NCBI RefSeq assembly: GCF_009498035.1
Contig: NZ_CP034550.1
Coordinates: forward strand, 7,998,001 to 8,062,000
From: Saccharothrix syringae
GTDB lineage: Bacteria; Actinomycetota; Actinomycetes; Mycobacteriales; Pseudonocardiaceae
DNA length: 64,000 bases
Direction: 5' to 3'
Under the pieces are notes generated by a model. It saw only the letters and a program-made list of their open reading frames with translations, did not search any database and was not told where the DNA came from. Within the stretch, counting starts at the first letter, position 1; the number at the start of each line of letters is the position of its first letter. The position numbers were made by a program, and so were the translations under genes. This document shows positions 39,993 to 49,503 of the stretch, in pieces.

Positions 39993-42900
39993 ATGGGACC
40001 GAGGCGGTGGCTGTCCTCGTGGTCGGTGTTCCGGCAGCTCACCGGGTCCGACCCGCTGGGCCGTGGCGAGGCCGCCCGGTCGCGCCGCTCGGCCGAGCTG
40101 GCCGCCCGCACCGCCGGGGCCGACCGCGTCGCCAAGTCCGTCTGCCCGTTCTGCGCGGTGGGCTGCGGGCAGCGCGTCTACGTCGCCGACGACCGGGTGC
40201 TCCACGTCGAGGGCGACCCGGACAGCCCGATCTCCCGCGGCCGGCTGTGCCCCAAGGGCTCGGCCAGCACCCAGCTCGTCACCGGTCCCCAGCGCGCCCA
40301 AAAGGTGCTCTACCGGCCGCCCTACGGCACCGAGTGGCAGGAGCTGGAGCTCGACCGGGCCCTGGACATGGTGGTGGACCGGGTCCTGGACGCCCGCGAC
40401 AAGGGCTGGCAGGACGTCGACGAGCACGGCCGGCGCGTGCGCCGCACGCTCGGGTTCGCCAGCCTCGGCGGCGCCACCCTGGACAACGAAGAGAACTACC
40501 TGATCAAGAAGCTGTTCACCGCGCTGGGCGCCCTCCAGATCGAGAACCAGGCGCGCATTTGACACTCCGCCACGGTTCCCGGTCTGGGAGCCTCCTTCGG
40601 TCGCGGCGGCGCGACGGACTACCAGCAGGACCTGATCAACTCCGACGTCATCGTCATCATGGGCTCCAACATGGCCGAGGCCCACCCGGTGGGCTTCCAG
40701 TGGGTCATGGAGGCCAAGGAGCGCGGTGCGAAGGTCCTGCACGTCGACCCGCGGTTCACCCGCACCAGCGCGCACGCCGACGTGCACGTGCCGCTGCGCG
40801 CGGGCAGCGACATCGCGTTCCTCGGCGGCGTGGTCAACCACATCCTGGCCAACGACCTGGACTTCCGCGAGTACGTGGTCGCCTACACGAACGCGTCCTT
40901 CCTCGTCAGCGAGGACTACCGGGACACCGAGGACCTCGACGGGCTGTTCAGCGGCTACGACCCGGAGACCGCGTCCTACGACCCGTCGTCGTGGCAGTAC
41001 GAGACCGTGGACAAGGAGCAGTCGGCCGAGCAGCACGACGGCCCGTCGGGCGCCAAGGAGCGCTCCACGCCCTACCAGCACGGCAGCGGCGGGCCGAAGG
41101 TCGAGGGCGGCAGCGGGCGGATCGCCGCCGACCCGACCTTGCAGCACCCGCGCTGCGTCTACCAGGTCCTCAAGCGGCACTTCAGCCGCTACACGCCCGA
41201 GGTCGTGGCCCGGGTCTGCGGCGTGTCCGAGGAGCTGTTCCGGGCGGTGTGCGAGGCGTGGACGGCGAACTCCGGCCGCGAGCGCACCGGCGCGCTGGTC
41301 TACAGCGTCGGCTGGACCCAGCACACCACGGGCGCCCAGTGCATCCGCGCGGGCTCGATCATCCAGCTGCTGCTGGGCAACATCGGCCGCCCCGGCGGCG
41401 GCGTGTTCGCGCTGCGCGGGCACGCCAGCATCCAGGGCTCGACCGACATCCCGACGCTGTTCAACCTGCTGCCCGGCTACCTGCCGATGCCCACGCCCGA
41501 GCACACCGACCTGGCGACCTACGTGGACGACGTGCGCGCGGACAAGCAGAAGGGCTTCTGGCGCAACGCCGACACCTACATGGTCTCGCTGCTCAAGGAG
41601 TACTGGGGCGACAAGGCCACCGCGGACAACGACTACTGCTTCGACCACCTGCCCCGCATCACCGGCGACCACGGCACGTACCGCACGGTCATGGACATGG
41701 TGGACGGCAAGGTGTCCGGCTACTTCCTGCTGGGCCAGAACCCGGCGGTGGGCTCCGCGCACGGCCGGTTGCAGCGGCTGGGCATGGCCAACCTCGACTG
41801 GCTCGTGGTGCGCGACCTGACCATGATCGAGTCGGCGAGCTTCTGGAAGGACTCCCCCGAGGTCGAGACCGGCGAGATCGCGCCCGAGCGGTGCCGCACC
41901 GAGGTGTTCTTCCTCCCCGCCGCCTCGCACGTGGAGAAGGAGGGCACGTTCACCCAGACCCAGCGGATGCTCCAGTGGCGGGAGAAGGCCGTGGAGCCGC
42001 AGGGCGACCAGCGCTCCGAGCTGTGGTTCTTCTACCACCTGGGCCGCCTGCTCAAAGAGCGGTTGGCGGGCTCCACCGCCGAGCGCGACCGGCCCGTGCA
42101 GGACCTGTGGTGGGACTACGCGGTCGTCGGCGACGAGCCGCAGGCCGACGACGTGCTGCGCCGGATCAACGGCGTCGACCTGACCACCGGCCGCGCGGTG
42201 AACGGCTACCCCGAACTGAAGGCCGACGGCACCACGGCCGCGGGCTGCTGGATCTACAGCGGCGTCTACGCCGACGACGTCAACCAGGCCGCCCGCCGCA
42301 AGCCCGGGCAGGAGCAGAACCTGTACGCCACCGAGTGGGGCTGGGCGTGGCCGATGAACCGCCGGGTGCTCTACAACCGCGCCTCCGCCGACCCGGAGGG
42401 GCGCCCGTGGAGCGAGCGCAAGGCCCTGGTGTGGTGGGACGCCGAGCGCGGCGAGTGGACCGGCCACGACGTGCCGGACTTCGAGCGCACCAAGCCGCCG
42501 GACCACGTGCCGCCGCCGGGCGCGGTCGGCCCGGCCGCGCTGCACGGCGACGACCCGTTCATCATGCAGGCCGACGGCAAGGGCTGGCTGTTCGCGCCCA
42601 GCGGCCTGGCCGACGGGCCGCTGCCGGCGCACTACGAGCCGCACGAGTCGCCGGTGCGCAACCCGGTGTACGGGCAGCAGGGCAACCCGACCCGCAAGGT
42701 CTACGGCCGGTCGGACAACCCGTCGAACCCGGCGCCGCCCGAGCCGCACGTCGAGGTGTTCCCGTACGTGCTCACCACGGCGCGGCTCACCGAGCACCAC
42801 ACCGCGGGCGGCATGAGCCGGACCGTGCCGCACCTGGCCGAGCTCCAGCCGGAGCTGTTCGTGGAGGTCTCGCCGGAGCTGGCGCGCGAGCGCGGCCTGG

Positions 42901-43271
42901 AGCACCTGGGCTGGGCGCACGTGGTCACCAGCCGCGCGGCGGTGGAGGCGCGCGTGGTGGTCACCGACCGGATGCGGTCCCTGCCGGTGGACGACCGCCG
43001 GGTGCACCAGGTGTGGCTGCCCTACCACTGGGGCGCCACCGGCCTGGTCACCGGCGACTCGCCCAACGACCTGTTCGGCGTGGTGGTCGACCCGAACGTG
43101 TTCATCCAGGAGTCCAAGGTGGCCACCTGCGACGTGCGGCCGGGCCGCCGACCGCGCGGGCCGGCGCTGCTGGAGTACCTGGAGGGCTACCGGCGGCGGG
43201 CCGGGATCACCACCGAGACCGGCACGCACGTCCGCACCGCGGGCCGCGCGCACACCGAGGAGGAGCAGTGA
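39993..43271 (+). CDS. fdhA: Formate dehydrogenase alpha subunit, selenocysteine-containing (UGA at 40560-40562)
   Basis: A 1092-residue molybdopterin oxidoreductase that oxidises formate to CO2. The 4Fe-4S ligands are Cys51, Cys54, Cys58 (VCPFCAVGC) and Cys86 (GRLCPKG). An in-frame TGA at codon 190 falls exactly at the catalytic Sec of FDH-N/FDH-O (ENQARI-U-HSATV), and homologous sequence continues immediately in the same frame (FGRGGATDYQQDLINSDVIV). A SECIS hairpin follows, and selA, selB, selD and tRNA-Sec are nearby, so the TGA is recoded, not a mutation. Mo-bis-MGD regions continue to the C-terminal VKTHxx-type domain. No twin-arginine signal is evident, so cytoplasmic location is likely. 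Start ATG 39993 has GGGG upstream; ATG 39984 is an alternative. The stop overlaps the next GTG. Confidence 0.95.
40560..40592 (+). promoter_or_regulatory. Sec codon and bacterial SECIS element
   Basis: The UGA is at 40560-40562. GGTTCCC (40574-40580), the loop GGTCT (40581-40585) and GGGAGCC (40586-40592) form a 7-bp stem with one G-T pair. The GGUCU apical loop, 18 bases after the UGA, matches the sequence and spacing of the E. coli fdhF SECIS that SelB recognises. Confidence 0.92.
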
Positions 43272-44149
43272 ACAGGCTCTCCGGGCCCCTGCACGACGTG
43301 GCGGGCGAGGCCGGGCACACCGACCACCCGCCGCGCGTGGGGTTCTTCACCGACACCTCCGTGTGCATCGGCTGCAAGGCGTGCGAGGTGGCGTGCAAGG
43401 AGTGGAACTCCGTGCCCGCCTCCGACTTCGACCTGCTGGGCATGTCCTTCGACAACACCGGGCACCTCGGCGCCAACGCCTGGCGGCACGTGGCGTTCGT
43501 CGAGCAGCAGCGACCCGCGCCGCAGGACCTGGGGATGCCCTCGTTCGACCGGCCGGGCACGCGGACCGACCCGGCCGCGCGCACCGACTTCCGCTGGCTG
43601 ATGGCCTCGGACGTGTGCAAGCACTGCACGCACGCGGGCTGCCTGGACGTGTGCCCGACCGGCGCGCTGTTCCGCACCGAGTTCGGCACGGTCGTGGTGC
43701 AGCAGGACATCTGCAACGGCTGCGGCTACTGCGTGTCCGGCTGCCCGTACGGGGTGATCCAGCGCCGCGAGGGCGACGGGCGGGCGCAGAAGTGCACCCT
43801 GTGCTACGACCGGCTGAAGGTCGGCGAGGAACCCGCGTGCGCCAAGGCGTGCCCGACCGACTCCATCCAGTTCGGCGAGCTGGACGAGCTGCGCGAGCGC
43901 GCCGCCCGGCGGGTCGAGCAGCTGCGGGAGCGCGGCGAGACCGGCGCACGCCTGTACGGGGCCGACCCGGAGGACGGGGTCGGCGGCAACGGCGCGTTCT
44001 TCCTGCTGCTGGACGAGCCCGAGGTGTACGGGCTGCCGCCGGACCCGGTGGTGCCGACCCGCGACCTGCCCGCGATGTGGAAGCGGGCCGGGGTGGCGGC
44101 GCTGGCGTTCGCCGCGGCCGCGGTGGCGGCGTTCGCGGGAGGGCGTTGA
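43268..44149 (+). CDS. fdhB: Formate dehydrogenase beta (4Fe-4S) subunit
   Basis: A 293-residue ferredoxin-like electron-transfer subunit with four cysteine clusters: CIGCKACEVACKEW near residue 36, CKHCTHAGCLDVCPTGA, CNGCGYCVSGCPYG and CTLCYDRL with CAKACPTDSIQFG. This is the standard HybA/FdnH pattern for four [4Fe-4S] clusters. The last 25 residues form one hydrophobic helix (VAALAFAAAAVAAFAGG), a membrane anchor as in FDH-N beta. It passes electrons from the Sec subunit to the NrfD-like membrane protein. The GTG overlaps the alpha stop, and the stop overlaps the next ATG (TGATG), so the three subunits are translationally coupled. Confidence 0.95.
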   Translation: MNRLSGPLHDVAGEAGHTDHPPRVGFFTDTSVCIGCKACEVACKEWNSVPASDFDLLGMSFDNTGHLGANAWRHVAFVEQQRPAPQDLGMPSFDRPGTRTDPAARTDFRWLMASDVCKHCTHAGCLDVCPTGALFRTEFGTVVVQQDICNGCGYCVSGCPYGVIQRREGDGRAQKCTLCYDRLKVGEEPACAKACPTDSIQFGELDELRERAARRVEQLRERGETGARLYGADPEDGVGGNGAFFLLLDEPEVYGLPPDPVVPTRDLPAMWKRAGVAALAFAAAAVAAFAGGR

Positions 44150-45132
44150 TGGCGCGGCGTGACGGCTCGGTGGTGCCCGACGCGGACTTCCGCTCCTACT
44201 ACGACCGGCCGGTCCTCCAGCGCCCCGCCTGGGAGTGGCCGGTGCCCGCGTACCTGTTCGCGGGCGGGGTGTCGGCGGGCTCGACCCTGCTGGCGGTGGG
44301 CGCGGACCTCACCGACCGGCCGGCGCTGCGGCGGGCCGGCCGGCTGGGCGCGCTGGTGTCGCTGGGCGCGGGCCTGGGGTTCCTGGTCGCCGACCTGGGG
44401 CGGCCGGAGCGGTTCCTGCACATGCTCCGGGTGGCCAAGCCGACCTCGCCGATGAGCGTGGGCACCTGGTTCCTGGTCGCCTACGGCCCCGGCGTGGGTG
44501 CCGCCGCGGCCGCCGAGGTGCTGCCCGCGCGCTGGTGGGCGGGCCGGCTGCTGCGCCGGGTCGCGCGGCCGGCCGGGCTGTCGGCGGCGGTGTTCGCGCC
44601 CGCCGTGGCGTCCTACACCGCCGTGCTGCTGTCGCAGACGGCCGTGCCCGCGTGGCACGAGGCGCACCCGCACCTGCCGTTCGTGTTCACCGGTTCGGCG
44701 GCGGCCGCGTCCGGCGGGCTGGGGATGGTGTGCGCGCCGGTGGCGCAGGCCGGCCCGGCGCGGGCGTTCGCCGTGCTGGGCGGGGTGGCGGAGCTGGCCG
44801 CGTCGCGGGTCATGGAGTCCCGGCTGGGCCTGGTGCGCGAGGCGTACGCGACGGGGCGGGCGCACCGGTTGCGGCGGTGGTCGGAGCTGCTGACCGCGGG
44901 CGGGGTGCTGGGTGCGGCGCTGGGCGGGCGGAGCCGGGCGGTGGCCGTGCTGTCCGGGGTGGCGCTGCTGGTGGGCAGCGCGTTGCAGCGGTTCGGCGTG
45001 TTCGAGGCGGGCGTGGCCTCCACCGAGGACCCGAAGTACGTGGTGGTGCCGCAGCGGGAGCGCGCGTCGCGGGACGACGCGCGGGTGGTCCGGGAGGCGA
45101 CGGGAACGGCGGTGGACCCGGCAAGGGGGTGA
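44149..45132 (+). CDS. NrfD/PsrC-type membrane subunit of the formate dehydrogenase
   Basis: A 327-residue integral membrane protein with about eight hydrophobic segments. Its start PVLQRPAWEWPVPAYLFAGGVSAGSTLLA is typical of NrfD/polysulfide-reductase C family quinone-reacting subunits. It also shows LGRPERFLHMLRVAKPTSPMSVGTW, a hallmark of the family. It would take electrons from the beta subunit and reduce menaquinone, replacing the cytochrome b gamma subunit used in E. coli FDH-N. The ATG overlaps the beta-subunit stop. It ends 52 bases before the methyltransferase. Confidence 0.92.
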   Translation: MARRDGSVVPDADFRSYYDRPVLQRPAWEWPVPAYLFAGGVSAGSTLLAVGADLTDRPALRRAGRLGALVSLGAGLGFLVADLGRPERFLHMLRVAKPTSPMSVGTWFLVAYGPGVGAAAAAEVLPARWWAGRLLRRVARPAGLSAAVFAPAVASYTAVLLSQTAVPAWHEAHPHLPFVFTGSAAAASGGLGMVCAPVAQAGPARAFAVLGGVAELAASRVMESRLGLVREAYATGRAHRLRRWSELLTAGGVLGAALGGRSRAVAVLSGVALLVGSALQRFGVFEAGVASTEDPKYVVVPQRERASRDDARVVREATGTAVDPARG

Positions 45133-45184
45133 ACCCCGGAGCCGGCCCTGGTGATCACTTTCCGTCACCAATACAGTGCCGTGC

Positions 45185-46228
45185 GTGGCGACTGCCGAGA
45201 GCACCCCGGACCCCGCCGACCGGCCCGCGGAAGCCGACCCCCGCTTCGCCCTCATGGACCTCGCGATGAGCTACCTGTTCCCGGCCGCCCTGCGCGCCGC
45301 CGCGGCGCTGGGCGTGGCCGACCACCTGGCCGCGGGACCGCGCCCGGTCGCCGAACTGGCCGGGGCGGTCGGCGCCGACCCGCTCAACCTGCACCGGGCG
45401 CTGCGGCTGCTGGCCACTCGCGGGATCTTCGCCGAGGACGACGCCGGCCGGTTCGCCCTCACCCCGGCGGCGGAGCTGCTGCGCACCGACGTGCCGTCGT
45501 CGTTCCGCGCGGCGGTCCTGATGCTCACCGACCAGAGCTTCTGGCGGCCCGCGGGCGAGCTGGACGAGACCGTGCGCACCGGGACCTCGCAGTTCGACCG
45601 GCTGTTCGGGGTGCCGTTCTTCGAGCACTTCGCCCGCGACCCGGCCACCGCGGCGGTCTTCCACGACGGCATGGCGTCGCTGTCCGATCCGGAGAACCCC
45701 CTCGTCGCCCGCGCCCTCGACCTCCCGCCGGACGCCACGGTGGTCGACGTCGGCGGCGGCCACGGCGGCCTGCTGCTCGACGTGCTGCGCACGCACCCCG
45801 GCGTGCGCGGCGTGCTGTTCGACCAACCGCACGTGCTGCGCGGGCACCGGCTCGGCGAACTCGGCGCGGACCACCGCTGGGAGGTCGTCGGGGGCGACTT
45901 CTTCACCGCGGCACCGCCCGGCGACGTCGTCCTGCTCAAGCGCGTCCTGCACGACTGGGACGACGAGCACTGCCTGCGGATCCTGCGCCACTGCCGGCGG
46001 GCCGTCCCCGACTCCGGCCGCGTCCTGGTCGTCGAGGCGGTGGTCCCGCCCGGCAACGACCCCGACCCCGGCAAGGTCATCGACCTGCTCATGATGAGCT
46101 CGTTCACCGGCCGGGAGCGCACCCGCGCCGAGTTCGGCGCCCTGTTCGCCCGGGCGGACCTGCGCCTGACCCGGGTCCTGCCGACCGGCACCCGGATGTC
46201 GGTCGTCGAGGGCGTCCCCGCCGGGTGA
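45185..46228 (+). CDS. AcrS-type SAM-dependent O-methyltransferase
   Basis: A 347-residue class I methyltransferase of the acetylserotonin/hydroxyindole O-methyltransferase family common in secondary metabolism. It has an N-terminal winged-helix dimerisation domain (AAALGVADHLA, LHRALRLLATRGIF) and a SAM-binding domain with VVDVGGGHGGLL. The catalytic His lies in KRVLHDWDDEHCLRIL. I chose GTG 45185 because a -10-like TACAGT (45172-45177) would place a leaderless start there; GTG 45176 is the alternative. It lies between the FDH subunits and selB, facing selB end to end with three bases between stops. It has no obvious role in selenium or formate metabolism, so it looks like an insertion into the module. 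The substrate is unknown. Confidence 0.9.
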   Translation: MATAESTPDPADRPAEADPRFALMDLAMSYLFPAALRAAAALGVADHLAAGPRPVAELAGAVGADPLNLHRALRLLATRGIFAEDDAGRFALTPAAELLRTDVPSSFRAAVLMLTDQSFWRPAGELDETVRTGTSQFDRLFGVPFFEHFARDPATAAVFHDGMASLSDPENPLVARALDLPPDATVVDVGGGHGGLLLDVLRTHPGVRGVLFDQPHVLRGHRLGELGADHRWEVVGGDFFTAAPPGDVVLLKRVLHDWDDEHCLRILRHCRRAVPDSGRVLVVEAVVPPGNDPDPGKVIDLLMMSSFTGRERTRAEFGALFARADLRLTRVLPTGTRMSVVEGVPAG

Positions 46229-46231
46229 CCC

Positions 46232-47926
46232 TCAGGCCACGACGCGCGTGTCGTCCGGCAACCGGCGGGTCAGGCCGAGCGAGTCCAGCAGCTCCAGCAG
46301 CGGCACCGCGACCCGGCGGGTCGTGCCCAGGGCCTGCTTGGCGCGGGCGGCGGTGAACGGCCCGGGCAGCCCGGCCAGCACGGCCACCGCGCGCTCGGGC
46401 GCGTCCGGCCCGAGCACCACCCCGTCGGCCACCCGCACCAGCCGGCCCAGCCGCACCGCCGCCGCCAGCTCCCGGTGACCCAGCCCCAGCTCCGCGAGCC
46501 GCGCCGCGTCGGGCGCCCGGAACGGCTCGCGCGCCAGGTCGGCCTCCACCGCCGCGACGGCCCGCTCCACGGCGGGCGGCAGCTCACCGCCCGCCGCCCG
46601 ACCGCCCACCCCCAGCCGCCGCACCACCTCCACCGGCACGTCCAGCCGCCGGGCCAGCACGTCCAGCGGCACGGCGGGTGCCAGCGGGTGCTCGCGCCGC
46701 CACCGCTCCACGACCTCGGGCACGCGCCCCGCCACCCGCCTGAGGTGGTCCGGGTCGACCCGCCAGCGGCCCACCGGCTCGCCCACGTCGCCGAAGCCCA
46801 GCACGCGCAGCTCGGCCGCGTCGACCACGCCCCGCGCCCGCAGGTGCGCCGCCGCCACGTCACCGGCCAGGTCCGCACCCCGTTGCCGCGCCGCGCCCCG
46901 GCGGGTCAGCGCGGGCGGGCGCACGTCGAGCACCACCACCCCGGCGGCGATCCGGTGCCGGCCCGGGTCGCGCAGCAGGCCCCGGTCACCGGCCCGCAGC
47001 GGCAGGGGGCGCGCCGGCACGAGCCGGGCGGTGTCGGGTCCCAGCGGGCGGACGTGCACGGGGACCGCCGCCGACCCGACGTGCAGGACCAGCCGCGCGG
47101 GCACCCCCTCGGGACCGCCGACCGCGGTCAGCCGCACGTCGAACTCGCGGGTCGTCACCCACGCGCCGGGCGTGAGCAGCACGTCGCCGCGGGCCACGCG
47201 GTCCCGGTCCACGCCCCGCGCGTTCACCGCGACCCGCGCCACCCCGCGCACCACCTCGACCGGCTCGCCCAGCGCCTGCAACCCCCGCACGGGCACGCGC
47301 ACGCCGGCCAGCTCCAGCTCGTCGCCCACCCGGATGGTCCCCGCGCCGAGGGTCCCGGTGACCACCGTCCCCGCACCGCGCACGGTGAACGCCCGGTCCA
47401 CCCACAGCCGCACGTCGGCGCCCGGGTCCGGTTCGGGCAGCGAGCGCGCCACCGCGTCCAGCTCGTCCCGCAGCTCCGCCATGCCCAGCCCGGTGCGCGC
47501 GCTGACCGCCAGCGCCCGCACGCCGGCCAGCGGCGTCGCCGCCAGGTGCTCCCGCGCCAGGGCCAGCGCGGGCCCCGGGTCGGCCAGGTCCGCGCGGGTC
47601 ACCACGAGCAGCCCGTGGCGGACGCCCAGCCCGCGCAGCGCGGCCAGGTGCTCGGTCGACTGCGGCATCCACCCCTCGTCCGCCGCGACCGCGAACAGCA
47701 CCGCGGGCACCGGTCCCACGCCCGCCAGCATGTTGGTGGTGAACCGCTCGTGCCCCGGCACGTCCACGAACGCCACCGGCCCGGACGGCAGCCGCGCCCA
47801 GGCGAAGCCCAGGTCGATGGTCAGCCCGCGCCTGCGCTCCTCGGCCCACCGGTCGGGCTCCATCCCGGTCAGCTCGCGGACCAGCGTGGACTTGCCGTGG
47901 TCCACGTGCCCCGCCGTGGCGATCAC
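46232..47926 (-). CDS. selB: Selenocysteine-specific elongation factor SelB
   Basis: A 564-residue translational GTPase that carries Sec-tRNA-Sec to UGA codons next to a SECIS element. G1 is at residues 6-14 (GHVDHGKST), G3 is DVPGHE and the G4 position reads TRAD instead of NKxD. EF-Tu-like domains 2 and 3 follow, then C-terminal winged helices (RLAELGLGHRELAAAVRLGRLVRV, RAKQALGTTRRVAVPLLELLD) that bind the SECIS RNA. The GTG at 47926 overlaps the selA stop (GTGA), so selA and selB are coupled. It is the direct reader of the fdhA UGA found 6 kb away. Confidence 0.95.
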   Translation of the reverse strand: MIATAGHVDHGKSTLVRELTGMEPDRWAEERRRGLTIDLGFAWARLPSGPVAFVDVPGHERFTTNMLAGVGPVPAVLFAVAADEGWMPQSTEHLAALRGLGVRHGLLVVTRADLADPGPALALAREHLAATPLAGVRALAVSARTGLGMAELRDELDAVARSLPEPDPGADVRLWVDRAFTVRGAGTVVTGTLGAGTIRVGDELELAGVRVPVRGLQALGEPVEVVRGVARVAVNARGVDRDRVARGDVLLTPGAWVTTREFDVRLTAVGGPEGVPARLVLHVGSAAVPVHVRPLGPDTARLVPARPLPLRAGDRGLLRDPGRHRIAAGVVVLDVRPPALTRRGAARQRGADLAGDVAAAHLRARGVVDAAELRVLGFGDVGEPVGRWRVDPDHLRRVAGRVPEVVERWRREHPLAPAVPLDVLARRLDVPVEVVRRLGVGGRAAGGELPPAVERAVAAVEADLAREPFRAPDAARLAELGLGHRELAAAVRLGRLVRVADGVVLGPDAPERAVAVLAGLPGPFTAARAKQALGTTRRVAVPLLELLDSLGLTRRLPDDTRVVA

Positions 47927-49302
47927 CCGCACCGCAGCACGGCCTCCCGCAGCCGGTCGTCGTCGGCCGGGTCCACGGTGCGCAGGTCGAGCAGGCACCG
48001 CCCGCGCTCGACCCGCCCCACCACCGGCGGCCGACCGCCGCGCAGCGCCGCCGCGTACCGCTCGGGCAGGCCGACCGCCGCGCTGGGCAGCTCGACGCCC
48101 GGCGCGCCGCCGCCGCCGACGGCCGCGCCACCGGGCACGGCCTCGGCGTCCACGCCCCGCGCGACCAGGTCCCGCGCCAGGGCCGAGGCACGGGCCCGCA
48201 GGTCCGCCACGTCGGCGCCGAGCGCCCGCGCCACCGGCGTCGGCGGCCCGGCGAGCGTGGCCTCCAGCGCCGCCAGGGTCAGCTTGTCCACGCGCAGCGC
48301 CCGCGCCGCCGGGTGCCGGCGCAACCGGTGCACCACGTCGGCGTCGCCCAGCAGCAGCCCGGCCTGCGGACCGCCCAGGAGCTTGTCGCCGCTGGCGGTC
48401 ACCACGGCGGCGCCGGCGCGCAACGCGCTCGCCGCGTCCGGCTCGTCGGGCAGCAGCGGGTGGGGCGCGAGCAGGCCGGAGCCGATGTCCACCACCAGCG
48501 GCACGCCGAGGCCCGCCAGCTCGGCCGCGCCCGGCGCGCCGGTGAAGCCGGTGACGCGGAAGTTGGAGGGGTGCACCCGCAGCACGAAGCCGGTGTCGGG
48601 CCCGATCGCGTCGGCGTAGTCGCGCAGGTGGGTGCGGTTGGTGGTGCCGACCTCGCGCAGCCGGGCGCCGGTGGAGGCCAGCAGCTCCGGGATGCGGAAC
48701 CCGTCGCCGATCTCCACCAGCTCGCCGCGGCTGATCACGATCTCCCGCCCCGGCGCGAGCACCATCGCGCACAGCAGCAGCGCGGCCGCGTTGTTGTTCA
48801 CCACGTGCACGTCGCCCGCGTCCGGCACGGCCGCCGCCAACGCGGCCAGCACACCCCGCCCCCGCCGCGCCCGCTTGCCCGTGGCCAGGTCGAACTCGAC
48901 GTCCGTGCAGCCGGCCGCGTCGACCACCGCGGCGACGGCGGCGGCCGACAGCGGCGCCCGGCCGAGGTTGGTGTGCACGACGACGCCGGTGGCGTTGAGC
49001 ACCGGTTGCAGCGAGGAGGCGCCGGCCGGCAGCGCGGCGAGCACGGCGTCGACCACCCCGGTCGGGGCGATCAGGCCCTCGCGCGCCCGCTGCTGCGCCG
49101 CCACCACGGCGGACTTGACCAGGTCGCGGCCCAGCGCCTCGACGGCGGGGGCCAGCCTCGGGTCGGCCAGCACGAGGTCGGTGCGCGGGATGGCGCGCCG
49201 GAAGTCCGCGCCGGCGCCACCCGCGCCGGCGCCACCCGCTCCGGCGCCACCCGCTCCGGCGCCACCCGCTCCGGCACGGCCCTCCGCCACGCGGCCCGTC
49301 AC
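47923..49302 (-). CDS. selA: L-seryl-tRNA(Sec) selenium transferase SelA
   Basis: A 459-residue PLP enzyme that converts Ser-tRNA-Sec to Sec-tRNA-Sec using selenophosphate. The PLP lysine is Lys307 in TASGDKLLGGPQAG. Other family features are VLNATGVVVHTNLGRAPLS and VVNNNAAALLL, then SRGELVEIGDGFRIP. Residues 8-32 are an unusual Gly/Ala repeat encoded by five 15-bp tandem copies, placed before the normal N-terminal domain (RRAIPRTDLVLADPRL). The start GTG is 12 bases after the tRNA-Sec gene on the same strand. GTG 49290 is an alternative start, but either keeps the repeat. The stop overlaps selB. Confidence 0.95.
   Translation of the reverse strand: MTGRVAEGRAGAGGAGAGGAGAGGAGAGGAGADFRRAIPRTDLVLADPRLAPAVEALGRDLVKSAVVAAQQRAREGLIAPTGVVDAVLAALPAGASSLQPVLNATGVVVHTNLGRAPLSAAAVAAVVDAAGCTDVEFDLATGKRARRGRGVLAALAAAVPDAGDVHVVNNNAAALLLCAMVLAPGREIVISRGELVEIGDGFRIPELLASTGARLREVGTTNRTHLRDYADAIGPDTGFVLRVHPSNFRVTGFTGAPGAAELAGLGVPLVVDIGSGLLAPHPLLPDEPDAASALRAGAAVVTASGDKLLGGPQAGLLLGDADVVHRLRRHPAARALRVDKLTLAALEATLAGPPTPVARALGADVADLRARASALARDLVARGVDAEAVPGGAAVGGGGAPGVELPSAAVGLPERYAAALRGGRPPVVGRVERGRCLLDLRTVDPADDDRLREAVLRCG
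49208..49282. repeat. Five-copy 15-bp tandem repeat within selA
   Basis: Copies of GCGCCGGCGCCACCC and GCTCCGGCGCCACCC lie head to tail, the last one decayed. On the minus strand they encode a repeating Gly-Ala-Gly-Gly-Ala segment at the SelA N-terminus. Confidence 0.9.
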
Positions 49303-49314
49303 CGGTCGCCGCCG

Positions 49315-49409
49315 TGGCGGAGGCGGACGGGAATCGAACCCGCCAGCGACAGGTCCTGCCGCTCAACGGTTTTGAAGACCGCGCCGGCCACCAGGCCGGG
49401 TACGCCTCC
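49315..49409 (-). tRNA. selC: tRNA-Sec (anticodon UCA)
   Basis: Read on the minus strand, a 95-base tRNA begins GGAGGCG and ends CGCCTCC-G-CCA, with the CCA encoded. The anticodon loop CTTCAAA gives anticodon UCA (49375-49373). It shows hallmarks of tRNA-Sec: a 6-bp D stem (CCGGCC/GGCCGG) with a 4-base loop, a long variable arm with a ~9-bp stem, and a GGTTCGATTCC T-loop. It is upstream of selA on the same strand, with 12 bases between, so the two may be co-transcribed. Confidence 0.96.
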
Positions 49410-49503
49410 TCGTGCCATCGCCCAATCCTGCCGGCGGCGTTCCCGGGGCGCGACGCGGCCCACCCGGTGGGCGGGCTCGCGGCCCGCCCGGCAAGCTGAT
49501 CAC

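Noticed and set aside
40560..40562. In-frame stop in the formate dehydrogenase gene, as evidence for a pseudogene or frameshift
   Set aside because: It falls on the known Sec position, homology continues in the same frame, a SECIS hairpin follows and all sel genes are next door.
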